64,000 bases of DNA, taken from positions 62,001 through 126,000 of the forward strand of contig NZ_JAIOAA010000009.1 of the NCBI RefSeq assembly GCF_019890675.1, written 5' to 3'. Of this stretch, positions 25,105-33,825 are shown piece after piece. Both the position numbers and the translations under genes were made by a program. A model generated the notes under the pieces. That model was not told where the DNA came from and did not search any database. It saw only the letters and a program-made list of their open reading frames with translations. How positions within the stretch are numbered: the stretch's first letter is position 1; each line of letters begins with the position of its first letter. The stretch comes from Micromonospora sp. PLK6-60. Its GTDB lineage: Bacteria; Actinomycetota; Actinomycetes; Mycobacteriales; Micromonosporaceae.

Positions 25105-26862
25105 ATGGGCCGCGTGTCGACTTCCCCGCGACGCTTCGGCGTCGCGCTCGCCGCCCTGACCGTGCTGCTCGGGTCCGGCTGCTCCGGGGCACCCGAGCGA
25201 CCCCGTCCCGCACCGTCGGCCGGGTCGCCGTCGGCCGCGCCGTCGGCGGCGGACCCCTCCGCCAGCACCGGCCCGGTCCCGGCGCCCGGCGGTGAGCCGG
25301 CCGCGCGGGCGGCCGGCCTGGTCGGGCGGCTGAGCGACGAGGACCTGGTCGGCCAGGTGCTGATGCCCTACGCGTACGGCAGCTCCGCCACCAAGGTGTC
25401 GCCCGGCTCGGCGGCCGGCAACCGGGCCATGGCCGGGGTCGACACCCCCGCCGAGATGGTGGCGAAGTACCGCCTGGGCGGGGTGATCCTGGTCGGCTTC
25501 AGCGCCGACGACCCGACCAGCAGCAACCAGGCCACCACGAACGTGGACAACCCGAAGCAGGTCCGGGAGCTCACCACCGGGCTGCGCGAGGCCGCCGGCC
25601 GGCTGCCGGCCGGCGACGCGCCCTTCCTGATCGGCACCGACCAGGAGTACGGGGTGGTCACCCGGCTCACCAACGGGGTCACCCCGCTGCCCAGCGCGCT
25701 CGCCGCCGGTGCGGCGGGCCGGCCGGAGCTGACCGAGGCCGCCTGGCGGGCCGCCGGCACCGAGCTGGCCGCGGTCGGCATCAACCTCGACTTCGCCCCG
25801 GTCGCCGACGTGCTGGTCACCCGCAGCACGGTGATCGGTTCCCGGTCCTTCGGCGCCGACCCGCAGCGCGCCGCCCCGCAGGTCGCCGCCGCGGTCCGGG
25901 GCCTCCAGTCGGCCGGGGTGGCGGCCAGCGTCAAGCACTTCCCCGGGCACGGCCTGAGCCCCGCCGACTCGCACACCGACCTGCCGGTGGTCCCGCAGTC
26001 CCGCGCGGTGCTGGACCGCACCGCGTTCCCGCCGTTCCGCGCCGGCATCGACGCCGGGGCGATGGCGGTGATGTCCGCCCACCTCGACGTCACGGCGGTC
26101 GACCCCGGCACCCCGGCGACCTTCTCGCACAAGCTGCTCACCGACGTGCTGCGCGGGCAGCTCGGCTTCCAGGGCGTGGTGATCACCGACGGGATGAACA
26201 TGGCCCCGGCGAAGCGGTGGTCGCCCGGTGAGGCGGCGGTCCGCGCGCTGAAGGCCGGCAACGACCTCATCCTGATGACCCCGAACCTGACCCAGGCGTA
26301 CGACGGGCTGCTCGCCGCGCTGCGGGACGGCTCGCTGCCCCGGGACCGGCTGGTCGACGCGGCCACCCGGGTGCTCACCATGAAGTTCAAGCTGGCCGGC
26401 CGGCCCACCCCGGCGCTGAGCACGCTGGCGGCGCCGGCCCACGTGCAGGCGGCCGGCGCGCTCGCCGCCGCCGCGGTGACCCAGCTGCGCGGTGCCTGCG
26501 GCGCCCCGGTACGCGGCCCGGTGACCGTCACCTCCTCCGACGGGCGGGACCGGACCCGCGCCGCGCTGACCGAGGCGCTGACCGCCGCCGGGGTGAAGGT
26601 GGTCCCGGCCGGCGGCACGGTGGTGCACCTGGTCGGGTACGGCGACGGCGCCGGGGACCTGCGCGCCGACGCGGCGGTGACGGTGGCCATGGACACCCCG
26701 TACGTGCTGGCGGGGGCGAAGTCGCCGGCGCTGTACGCGACGTACTCCTCCACCCGGGCCTCGATGACCGGGCTCGCCGCGGTGCTGGCCGGGAAGGCCC
26801 GGCCCACCGGGCGGTCCCCGGTGCCGGTGAGCGGCCTGCCCGCCAGCACCTGCGCCGGCTGA
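25105..26862 (+). CDS. GH3 family lipoprotein (NagZ-like beta-N-acetylhexosaminidase or glucosidase)
   Basis: 585 residues. Lipobox LLGSGC near residue 24 suggests anchoring to the outer membrane face. The catalytic barrel holds K277-H278 and H282 of SVKHFPGHG and the nucleophile D362 in VVITDGMNM. DSHTDLPVV matches the His loop of NagZ-type enzymes. A smaller C-terminal domain extends past the NagZ core. In the wall context it may trim N-acetylglucosamine from peptidoglycan or glycolipids; exact specificity is open. It starts the run of envelope genes that continues with the polytopic membrane proteins. Confidence 0.88.
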   Translation: MGRVSTSPRRFGVALAALTVLLGSGCSGAPERPRPAPSAGSPSAAPSAADPSASTGPVPAPGGEPAARAAGLVGRLSDEDLVGQVLMPYAYGSSATKVSPGSAAGNRAMAGVDTPAEMVAKYRLGGVILVGFSADDPTSSNQATTNVDNPKQVRELTTGLREAAGRLPAGDAPFLIGTDQEYGVVTRLTNGVTPLPSALAAGAAGRPELTEAAWRAAGTELAAVGINLDFAPVADVLVTRSTVIGSRSFGADPQRAAPQVAAAVRGLQSAGVAASVKHFPGHGLSPADSHTDLPVVPQSRAVLDRTAFPPFRAGIDAGAMAVMSAHLDVTAVDPGTPATFSHKLLTDVLRGQLGFQGVVITDGMNMAPAKRWSPGEAAVRALKAGNDLILMTPNLTQAYDGLLAALRDGSLPRDRLVDAATRVLTMKFKLAGRPTPALSTLAAPAHVQAAGALAAAAVTQLRGACGAPVRGPVTVTSSDGRDRTRAALTEALTAAGVKVVPAGGTVVHLVGYGDGAGDLRADAAVTVAMDTPYVLAGAKSPALYATYSSTRASMTGLAAVLAGKARPTGRSPVPVSGLPASTCAG

Positions 26863-26867
26863 CCGCG

Positions 26868-29144
26868 GTGACCGCGCTCGTCACCGGCGACGCCCGCACC
26901 GCCGCCCCCGCCCGCCGCGCCGGGCGCACCGCCCTGCCGGCGCTGGTCGGATACCTCGTGGTCGCGGCGGTCCTGCTGGCCGTCGGCACGCCGCTTGTCG
27001 ATCTGCTCCGCTACACGGGTTATGCGCTGGGGTGGGTGGTGGTGCCGGGGACGTTGGTGTTCCGGGCGGTGCGGTCGCGGCCGTTCACGCTGGTGGAGGA
27101 TCTGGCGTTCGGTGCGGTGGTCGGGCTGGTGTTGGAGCTGGTGGCGTGGGCGGTGTTCGTGGCCGTCGGTGCGGGGCGCTGGTTGTGGCTGTGGCCGCTG
27201 GTGGTGCTGGTGCCGTACGCGGTGCTGCCCCGGCTGCGCCGGCACTGGTGGGTGCGCTACCCGACGCGGGTGCCGACCGGCTGGGCCTGGGCGGTGGTGG
27301 CCGTGGTCGCGGGCTTCACCGGCTACCTGGCCGAGTCCTTCCTCAAGCTCAACCCGGTGCTGCCCAGCACCGAGACCCAGGCGCAGTACATCGATCTGGC
27401 GTTCCAGTTGTCGGTGGCGGGGGCGGCGACGCATCAGGTGCCGTTGGACGTGCCGCAGGTGGCGGGGGAGCCGCTGCACTATCACTGGTTCGGGTTCGCG
27501 CAGTTGGCGGCGAGCAGTCTGGTGAGTGGGGTGGATCTGCCGACGGTGTTCTTCCGGTTGGCGGTGCCGGCGTGGTGCGCGTTGGCGGTGGTGCTGGTCG
27601 CGGTGGTCGGCTGGCGGGTCAGTGGCCGGGCGTTCACCGGGGTGGTCGCGGCCGGGCTGATGTTCGTGGTGGGGGAGTTCGCGTTCGAGAACGGGGTCCG
27701 GCAGTTGTTCGGCACCCAGGCGACGTTCATCGTGTGGGGCAGCCCGTCGATGACGTACAGCTGGGTGTTGCTGCTGCCGCTGATCGCGGCGCTCGGTGAG
27801 ATCGTGGGCCGGGCCCGGGGCAGCGCGGTGCCCGCGCTGGGCCGGGGCGCCTGGGTGCTGGTGGTGCTGCTGCTGGCCGGCTCGACCGGGGCGAAGGCCA
27901 GCTCGGTGCCGGTGGTGCTGGCCGCGCTGGCGTTCACCGCCGTGGTGCTGCTGGCCGTGCGGCGGCGGATGCCCCGGGCGCTGCTGGTCGCGGTGGGCGC
28001 GGCGCTGGCCGCGCAGCTCTTCGCCACCGCGGTGCTGTTCGCCTTCGCCAGCCACGGGGTGACCGTCGACCCGCTCTCCGGGCTGCGGCCGTACGTCGGC
28101 GACGTGCCCGGGCGTCCGGCCCTGCTCACCGGGGTGATCTGGCTGGCCGTCGGGCTGGCCTTCCTGCTCAACCTCCAGCTGCGGCTGGCCGGCGTGGTGG
28201 CGCTGCTGCGGCTGCGCCGCTGGCGGTTGGAGCCGGTGCAGCTGTTCCTGCTCGGCGGGGCGCTCGCCGGCCCCGCCGTCTATCTGCTGGTCGGCCACCC
28301 GGGCAGCAGCAACCAGTACTTCACCCGGGCCGGGTTCGCCTTCGGGGTGCTGCTCTCCGCCTGGGGCTACGCCGAGCTGTTCGACCGGGCCGCGCTGCCG
28401 CGACGGGGCCGGCTGCTGCTCGCCCTCGCGGCGGCCGGCTTCGCCGTCGCGCTCACCGCCGTGCAGTTGCGCCACCCGGCCACCGTGACCAGCGACCCCG
28501 CGTACCGTCCGGTGCTGCCGCTGCTCTGGTGGGCCACCGCCCTGCTGGTGCTGGTCCTGCTGGTGTCGCTGAGCTGGCCGGCGCTGCTGGAGCGGTGGCC
28601 CGGGCTGGCCGGCCGGGGCTGGCTGGTGCTGCTCACCGGGGTGCTGGTGGCCGGCGCGCCGGGCCTGGTCACGGACGCCGCGGCCGGCCGGCAGCACCCG
28701 AACGGCGGGGCGTACGCGGTGGTGCCGATGCCGGCCTCCCGGGTGGCGGCGGCCCGCTGGGTCCGCGCGCACAGCGACCCGGACGACGTGCTGGCCACCA
28801 ACGTGCACTGCCGGCAGGTGGTCGACGGGTGGTGCGACGCCCGAAGCTTCTGGCTGAGCGCCTACGCCGAGCGCGCGGTGCTGGTGGAGGGCTGGGCGTT
28901 CGCCCCCCGGATGGTGGGCCTGCCCGGTGGCCCGTACGCGCCGTTCTGGGAGCCCGGGCGGCTGCGCGCCAACGACGCGGCGTTCACCGCCCCGACCGCC
29001 GCCGGCCTGGCCGAGCTGCGCGACCGGTACGGGGTGCGCTGGCTGGTCGTCGACCGCGAGGTCGAGCCGGAGTCGCCGGACCTCGCGGGGCTGGCCGAGC
29101 TGCGCTTCGACAACGACCGGACGGCCGTCTACCGGCTGCGCTGA
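26868..29144 (+). CDS. Polytopic membrane protein, GT-C-like (copy 1 of a twin pair)
   Basis: 758 residues. About a dozen membrane segments run through the first 620 residues, then a soluble tail (NVHCRQVVDGWCDARSFWLSAY...VEGWAFAPRMVGLPGG) that ends RWLVVDREVEPESP. The loop QYIDLAFQLSVAGAATHQ and HYHWFGFAQLA resembles the first external loop of GT-C glycosyltransferases using polyprenol-linked sugars. I do not recognise a named family. It starts 6 bases after the GH3 gene, and the adjacent GT2 would make such a donor. A paralogue of equal length lies 3.5 kb downstream with blocks of near-identical DNA. Confidence 0.75.
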   Translation: MTALVTGDARTAAPARRAGRTALPALVGYLVVAAVLLAVGTPLVDLLRYTGYALGWVVVPGTLVFRAVRSRPFTLVEDLAFGAVVGLVLELVAWAVFVAVGAGRWLWLWPLVVLVPYAVLPRLRRHWWVRYPTRVPTGWAWAVVAVVAGFTGYLAESFLKLNPVLPSTETQAQYIDLAFQLSVAGAATHQVPLDVPQVAGEPLHYHWFGFAQLAASSLVSGVDLPTVFFRLAVPAWCALAVVLVAVVGWRVSGRAFTGVVAAGLMFVVGEFAFENGVRQLFGTQATFIVWGSPSMTYSWVLLLPLIAALGEIVGRARGSAVPALGRGAWVLVVLLLAGSTGAKASSVPVVLAALAFTAVVLLAVRRRMPRALLVAVGAALAAQLFATAVLFAFASHGVTVDPLSGLRPYVGDVPGRPALLTGVIWLAVGLAFLLNLQLRLAGVVALLRLRRWRLEPVQLFLLGGALAGPAVYLLVGHPGSSNQYFTRAGFAFGVLLSAWGYAELFDRAALPRRGRLLLALAAAGFAVALTAVQLRHPATVTSDPAYRPVLPLLWWATALLVLVLLVSLSWPALLERWPGLAGRGWLVLLTGVLVAGAPGLVTDAAAGRQHPNGGAYAVVPMPASRVAAARWVRAHSDPDDVLATNVHCRQVVDGWCDARSFWLSAYAERAVLVEGWAFAPRMVGLPGGPYAPFWEPGRLRANDAAFTAPTAAGLAELRDRYGVRWLVVDREVEPESPDLAGLAELRFDNDRTAVYRLR

Positions 29145-29248
29145 CCAGCGGTGTCCGTCCGTGGGACCGGCCCGCGTGGGACGGCGGGGACCCGCTCCGG
29201 CTGGTAGCGTCCGTCGCGTTCGCCGACGCGGCTGTGACGGAGGTCGAC

Positions 29249-30355
29249 GTGGGATCCACCCGCCCGCAACCACTGCTCTCCGTCGTGGTGCCCATGTTCA
29301 ACGAGGAGAGCGTGCTGCCGCTGTTCGCGCGGCGGCTCCGGGCGGTCCTCGACGACCTCGGCGAGCCGTACGAGGTGGTGGCCGTCGACGACGGCAGCAC
29401 GGACGGCACGGCTGCCGGGCTGGCCGCGCTGCGCGCCGGCTGGCCCGCCCTGCGCGTGGTGCGGCTGCGCCGCAACAGCGGCCACCAGGCCGCGCTGGTC
29501 GCCGGGCTGCTGCGCGGGCACGGCCGCTACCTGGTCAGCATCGACGCCGACCTGCAGGATCCGCCCGAGACGATCGTGGAGATGCTGCGCCGGGCCCGCG
29601 CCGAGGACCTCGACATCGTGTACGGCGTCCGCGTCGACCGCAGCACCGACGGCGCGTTCAAGCGGTGGACCGCGGGCGCGTACTACCGGTTGATGCGCCG
29701 GCTGGTCGGCAAGCAGGTGACCGCCCAGGCCGGCGACTTCCGGCTGCTCAGCCGGGCGGCGGTGGAGGCGCTGCGGGAGCTGCCCGAGCGCAGCCCGGTG
29801 CTGCGGCTGGTGGTGCCCTGGCTCGGCTTCCCCAGCGGCGAGGTGACCTACCAGCGCCACGAGCGGGCCGCCGGCCGCACCAAGTACCCGCTGTCGCGAA
29901 TGGTGGGCCTGGCCGCGGAGAGCGTGACCAGCTTCTCCGCCGCCCCGCTGCGCTTCGCCACCTGGCTGGGGCTGGCCGGGGTGGCGGTCTGCGGGGTGCT
30001 GGTGGTGCTGGCGGTGGCCGCCTGGCTGGGCGGGGCCACGGTCAGCGGCTGGCCCTCGCTCTACGTGGCGATCCTGTTCCTGGGCGCGGTGCAACTGCTC
30101 TGCCTCGGCCTGCTCGGTGAGTACGTCGCCCGGATCTACACTGCGGTGCAGGGCCGTCCGGCATACTTCGTGGCCGCCGACACCGCCGACGACGTGCGCC
30201 CGGCCGGCGGCGCGGAGGTGGTGGCGGACACCGCCGAGGACGCCGTGCCGCGCCCCGGCCCGGGGACCGGCGCCGAGCCCGCCGCCCGAGTGGTGGCCGG
30301 GGATGCGCCGCGCGCCGAGGGGCAGCCGGCCGCGTACGCCGACACCCTCCGGTGA
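29249..30355 (+). CDS. GT2 polyprenol-phosphate glycosyltransferase with two C-terminal membrane segments
   Basis: 368 residues from a GTG with GGAGG six bases upstream. The GT-A domain shows LSVVVPMFNEE, VAVDDGSTDGT, the metal-binding DADLQDPPE and FKRWTAGAYYRLMRRLVG. Two hydrophobic helices follow (FATWLGLAGVAVCGVLVVLA and YVAILFLGAVQLLCLGLLGEY), then an acidic disordered tail of 60 residues. This layout is that of DPM1/GtrB/ArnC-like enzymes that load a sugar from a nucleotide donor onto polyprenol phosphate on the inner membrane face. Its stop overlaps the GTG of the second membrane protein. Confidence 0.9.
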   Translation: MGSTRPQPLLSVVVPMFNEESVLPLFARRLRAVLDDLGEPYEVVAVDDGSTDGTAAGLAALRAGWPALRVVRLRRNSGHQAALVAGLLRGHGRYLVSIDADLQDPPETIVEMLRRARAEDLDIVYGVRVDRSTDGAFKRWTAGAYYRLMRRLVGKQVTAQAGDFRLLSRAAVEALRELPERSPVLRLVVPWLGFPSGEVTYQRHERAAGRTKYPLSRMVGLAAESVTSFSAAPLRFATWLGLAGVAVCGVLVVLAVAAWLGGATVSGWPSLYVAILFLGAVQLLCLGLLGEYVARIYTAVQGRPAYFVAADTADDVRPAGGAEVVADTAEDAVPRPGPGTGAEPAARVVAGDAPRAEGQPAAYADTLR

Positions 30356-32628
30356 GCGGTCTCGCCGTCGCCGACCCCGTCCGGCCGGTCGACGCGCCCC
30401 CCGCCCGCGCGCCCCGGTTCGCTTTCCTGCCGGCGCTGGCCGGTTACGCCGTGCTCGCGGCGGTCCTGCTGGCCGTCGGCACGCCACTGGTCGACCTGAT
30501 CGCGTACACGGGTTATGCGGTGGGGTGGGTGGTGGTGCCGGGGACGTTGGTGTTCCGGGCGGTGCGGTCGCGGCCGTTCACGCTGGTGGAGGATCTGGCG
30601 TTCGGTGCGGTGGTCGGGCTGGTGTTGGAGTTGGTGGCGTGGGCGGTGTTCGTGGCCGTCGGTGCGGGGCGCTGGTTGTGGCTGTGGCCGTTGGTGGTGC
30701 TGGTGCCGTTCGCGGTGCTGCCCCGGCTGCGCCGGCACTGGTGGGTGCGCTACCCGGTACGCGTCGCGACGGGGTGGGCGTGGGCGCTGGCCGCCGTGGT
30801 GGTCGGCTTCACCGGGTATCTCGCCGGCTCGTTCCTGACCACCACCCCGGTCCTGCCCCGCTCGGAGGGGCAGGAGCAGTACATCGATCTGGCGTTCCAG
30901 TTGTCGGTGGCGGGGGCGGCGACGCATCAGGTGCCGTTGGACGTGCCGCAGGTGGCGGGGGAGCCGCTGCACTATCACTGGTTCGGGTTCGCGCAGTTGG
31001 CGGCGAGCAGTCTGGTGAGTGGGGTGGATCTGCCGACGGTGTTCTTCCGGTTGGCGGTGCCGGCGTGGTGCGCGTTGGCGGTGGTGCTGGTCGGGGTGGT
31101 CGGTTGGCGGGTGTCGGGCCGGGCGTGGGTGGGTCCGGTGGCGGCGGCGTTGATGTTCACGGTGGGGGAGTTCGGGTTCGAGAACGGGGTCCGGCAGTTG
31201 TTCGGCACCCAGGCGACGTTCATCGTGTGGGGCAGCCCGTCGATGACGTACAGCTGGGTGTTGTTGCTGCCGCTGATCGCGGCCGTCGCCGACCGGATCG
31301 GCCGGGCCCGGGGCAGTGCCGTGCCGGCGCTCGGGCCCGGCGCGTGGCTGCTGGTGGTGCTGCTGCTGGCCGGCTCGACCGGGGCGAAGGCCAGCTCGGT
31401 GCCGGTGGTGCTGGCCGCGCTGGCGTTCACCGCCGCCGGGCTGCTGCTGACCCGGCGGTTGACCTGGACCGTGCCGCTGCTCGTGCTGCTCGCGCTGGCC
31501 GCGCAGCTCTTCGCCACGGCGGTGCTGTTCGCCTTCGCCAACCACGGGGTGGCGATCGACCCGTTCTACAGCCTCCGGGTCTACACCGCCGGCACCGAGG
31601 CGTATCCGCCGGCCGCCGTCTGGGCCGGCACCGTGCTGGCCTTCCTGCTCAGCCTTCAACTGCGCCTGGCCGGCGTCGCGGCGCTGCTGTGGCGGCGGCG
31701 GTTCCGGCTGGAACGCGTGCAACTGTTCCTGCTCGGCGGGGCGCTCGCCGGCCCGGCCATCCACCTGATGCTGCGCCACCCGGGCAACAGCAACCAGTAC
31801 TTCACCCGGGCCGGGTTCGCCTTCGGGGTGCTCCTGTCCGCCTGGGGCTTCGTGGAGGTGGCCGACCGGGCGGCGCTGTCCCGGCGCGGCCGGGTGGCGC
31901 TCGGCGTGGCGGCGGCCGGGTTCGCCGCGCTGCTCACCGCCGTCCAGCTCCGCTACCCGGTGGCGCCGACCGCCGGGCCGCGGTTCGACCGGCTGCTGCC
32001 GCTGCTGCGCTGGGCCGGCGCGCTGGCGCTGCTCGCGCTGCTGCTGGGGGTGCTGTGGTGGCTGCTCGCCCGGCACTGGCGGGGCCTGGCCGGCCGGGGC
32101 GGGCTGGTGCTGCTCACCGGCGTGCTGGTGGCCGGCGCGCCGGGCCTGGTGCTCGACGTCGCCGCGGCCCGGGCCCAGCCCAACGGCGGGGCGTACGCGC
32201 GGGCGTCGATGCCAGCCTCGCTGGTGGAGGGCGCCCGCTGGGTGCACGGGCACAGCGCGCCCGGCGACGTGCTGGCCACCAACGCGCACTGCCGGCAGGT
32301 GCTCCGGGACGGCCGGTGCGACGCGCGGCTGTTCTGGCTGAGCGCGTACGCGCAGCGGTCGGTGCTGGTGGAGGGCTGGGCCTTCGCCCCCCGGATGGTC
32401 GGCCTGCCGGGCGGGGTGGCGGCGCCGTTCTGGGACCAGGACCTGCTGCGCCGCAACGACGCCGCGTTCACCGCGCCCACCGCCGCCGGCCTGGCCGAGC
32501 TGCGCGACTGGTACGGGGTGCGCTGGCTGGTCGTCGACCGGCAGGTCGCCCCGGAGTCCCCCGCCCTGGCGGGCCTGGCCGACCTGCGTTTCGCCAACTC
32601 CCGGGTGGCCGTCTACCGGCTGCGCTGA
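30352..32628 (+). CDS. Polytopic membrane protein, GT-C-like (copy 2 of a twin pair)
   Basis: 758 residues, the same length as copy 1 and collinear with it at a constant offset of 3493 bases across the blocks compared. The membrane topology and the QYIDLAFQLSVAGAATHQ and HYHWF loops are the same. Blocks 30505-30740, 30877-31092 and 31162-31280 are almost or fully identical to copy 1 in DNA, while intervening parts diverge. The GTG overlaps the GT2 stop by four bases, so it is translationally coupled to the presumed donor-making enzyme. Probably transfers a sugar outside the membrane, inferred from context. Confidence 0.75.
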   Translation: MSGLAVADPVRPVDAPPARAPRFAFLPALAGYAVLAAVLLAVGTPLVDLIAYTGYAVGWVVVPGTLVFRAVRSRPFTLVEDLAFGAVVGLVLELVAWAVFVAVGAGRWLWLWPLVVLVPFAVLPRLRRHWWVRYPVRVATGWAWALAAVVVGFTGYLAGSFLTTTPVLPRSEGQEQYIDLAFQLSVAGAATHQVPLDVPQVAGEPLHYHWFGFAQLAASSLVSGVDLPTVFFRLAVPAWCALAVVLVGVVGWRVSGRAWVGPVAAALMFTVGEFGFENGVRQLFGTQATFIVWGSPSMTYSWVLLLPLIAAVADRIGRARGSAVPALGPGAWLLVVLLLAGSTGAKASSVPVVLAALAFTAAGLLLTRRLTWTVPLLVLLALAAQLFATAVLFAFANHGVAIDPFYSLRVYTAGTEAYPPAAVWAGTVLAFLLSLQLRLAGVAALLWRRRFRLERVQLFLLGGALAGPAIHLMLRHPGNSNQYFTRAGFAFGVLLSAWGFVEVADRAALSRRGRVALGVAAAGFAALLTAVQLRYPVAPTAGPRFDRLLPLLRWAGALALLALLLGVLWWLLARHWRGLAGRGGLVLLTGVLVAGAPGLVLDVAAARAQPNGGAYARASMPASLVEGARWVHGHSAPGDVLATNAHCRQVLRDGRCDARLFWLSAYAQRSVLVEGWAFAPRMVGLPGGVAAPFWDQDLLRRNDAAFTAPTAAGLAELRDWYGVRWLVVDRQVAPESPALAGLADLRFANSRVAVYRLR

Positions 32629-32632
32629 CCGG

Positions 32633-33343
32633 TCAGGCCGGGCGGTGGGCGCGCAGCATCAGCGACACCCCCGGCAGCGACCGCACCGGCAGGTACCGCT
32701 CCGCGGTGATGACCGCCCGCAGGCCCAGGTTCACCACCGGGTGCAGGTCGTCCAGGTCGCTGCCGGTGGACGTGCGCCGCCGCCAGGCCGCCACCGGGCG
32801 CAGCACCACGTTCCAGCTGGACAGCTCGTCGACCACCAGGCCGGCCTTCTCCACCACCGCCCGCAGCGACTCCCGGTCGTACCGACGGACGTGCCCGACC
32901 GCCACGTCGTGCGCCGACCACAACCGCATGTCGCAGGGGACCGCGATCAGGGCGGTGCCGCCCGGACGCAGGGCGCGGCGGATCTCGGCGGCGGCGAGAT
33001 GGTCCTCGTCGAAGTGTTCGAGGATGTCGAAGGCCACCACCAGGCCCAACGCCGCCGAGGGCACGGGCAGGTGCCGGGCGTCGGCCCGGATCACGTCCAG
33101 CCCGCGCTCGCGGGCCACCCCGGCGCCCTCCGCGCTGTATTCCAGGGCCAGCGGACGCCAGCCGTGCGCGCGCAGCACCCGGGTGTTGCCGCCACCGGCC
33201 GCGCCGATGTCCAGCGCCCGCTCCGGCCGCACGCCGGCGGCGGCCAGCCGGCGCAGCGACCGGGCGAGCAGCGCCCGCCGCTCCCGGTACCACCAGTGGG
33301 TGTCCTCCAGCGCGGCGAGCTTACGGATCTCGGTTGCTTCCAC
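32633..33343 (-). CDS. Class I SAM-dependent methyltransferase
   Basis: 236 residues from a GTG with GAGGAG seven bases upstream. Motif I is ALDIGAAGGGNTRVL; motif II/III are VAFDILEHFDEDHLAAAEIRRALRPGG. The opening DTHWWYRERRALLARSL is the pattern found in methyltransferases of polysaccharide and lipid glycosylation clusters. It is convergent with copy 2, with four bases between the stop codons. It may methylate the sugar or lipid handled by the neighbouring membrane enzymes. Confidence 0.87.
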   Translation of the reverse strand: MEATEIRKLAALEDTHWWYRERRALLARSLRRLAAAGVRPERALDIGAAGGGNTRVLRAHGWRPLALEYSAEGAGVARERGLDVIRADARHLPVPSAALGLVVAFDILEHFDEDHLAAAEIRRALRPGGTALIAVPCDMRLWSAHDVAVGHVRRYDRESLRAVVEKAGLVVDELSSWNVVLRPVAAWRRRTSTGSDLDDLHPVVNLGLRAVITAERYLPVRSLPGVSLMLRAHRPA

Positions 33344-33458
33344 GGCGTACTCCTCGACGGGGTGCTCAGCGGCCTCACCCTAGCGGCCGGAGCCCCGTCG
33401 CGCGGCCCGGCGGAAACCCGGATGCGCCCGGGGCACGGTCGCTGGCACCCTGACCGGC

Positions 33459-33680
33459 ATGGGACGGCAGGCGGAGGGCTTCCAGTACGTCGAGCGGGCG
33501 GACGGCACGGTCGTGATCACCCATCACGGGCGGCCGGCCGGCACGCTGCGGGGCGCGCGGGCCGCCGAGTTCCTCGCCGAGGTGGCCGACGATCCGCAAC
33601 TGGTGATGGCCCGGTGGACCGGCAACTACCGCCGGGGCAACGAGCGGCAGGCCCGCCGGCATCCGCGCAACCGCGGCTGA
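33459..33680 (+). CDS. Small conserved actinobacterial protein, unknown function
   Basis: 73 residues: GFQYVERADGTVVITHHGRP, AGTLRGARAAEFLAEV and a basic end, GNYRRGNERQARRHPRNRG. I recognise this pattern as a small protein shared across actinomycetes, without a known role. The strongly basic C-terminus suggests nucleic acid binding, which is inference. The ATG at 33459 has no strong ribosome-binding site. Divergent from the methyltransferase. Confidence 0.75.
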   Translation: MGRQAEGFQYVERADGTVVITHHGRPAGTLRGARAAEFLAEVADDPQLVMARWTGNYRRGNERQARRHPRNRG

Positions 33681-33708
33681 CCACGCCACGGGTGAGGCGG
33701 CGCCGATC

Positions 33709-33812
33709 GGTGAGGCGTGCCGATGGCTGACCCGCTGCCGCCGGTAAGGCGGCGCCGATCGCTGACCCGCCGCCGCCGGTGAGGTGCGTCGATCGCTGAC
33801 CCGCAGCCGCCG
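33709..33812. repeat. Imperfect tandem repeat, about 35 bp x 3
   Basis: Three units of 34-36 bases share the form ggtgaggcg.cgccgatcgctgacccgc.gccgcc, starting near 33709, 33743 and 33779, with a partial copy before them. They fill the space downstream of the carboxyltransferase stop. Confidence 0.75.
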
Positions 33813-33825
33813 GCGCGGCGGGCCG

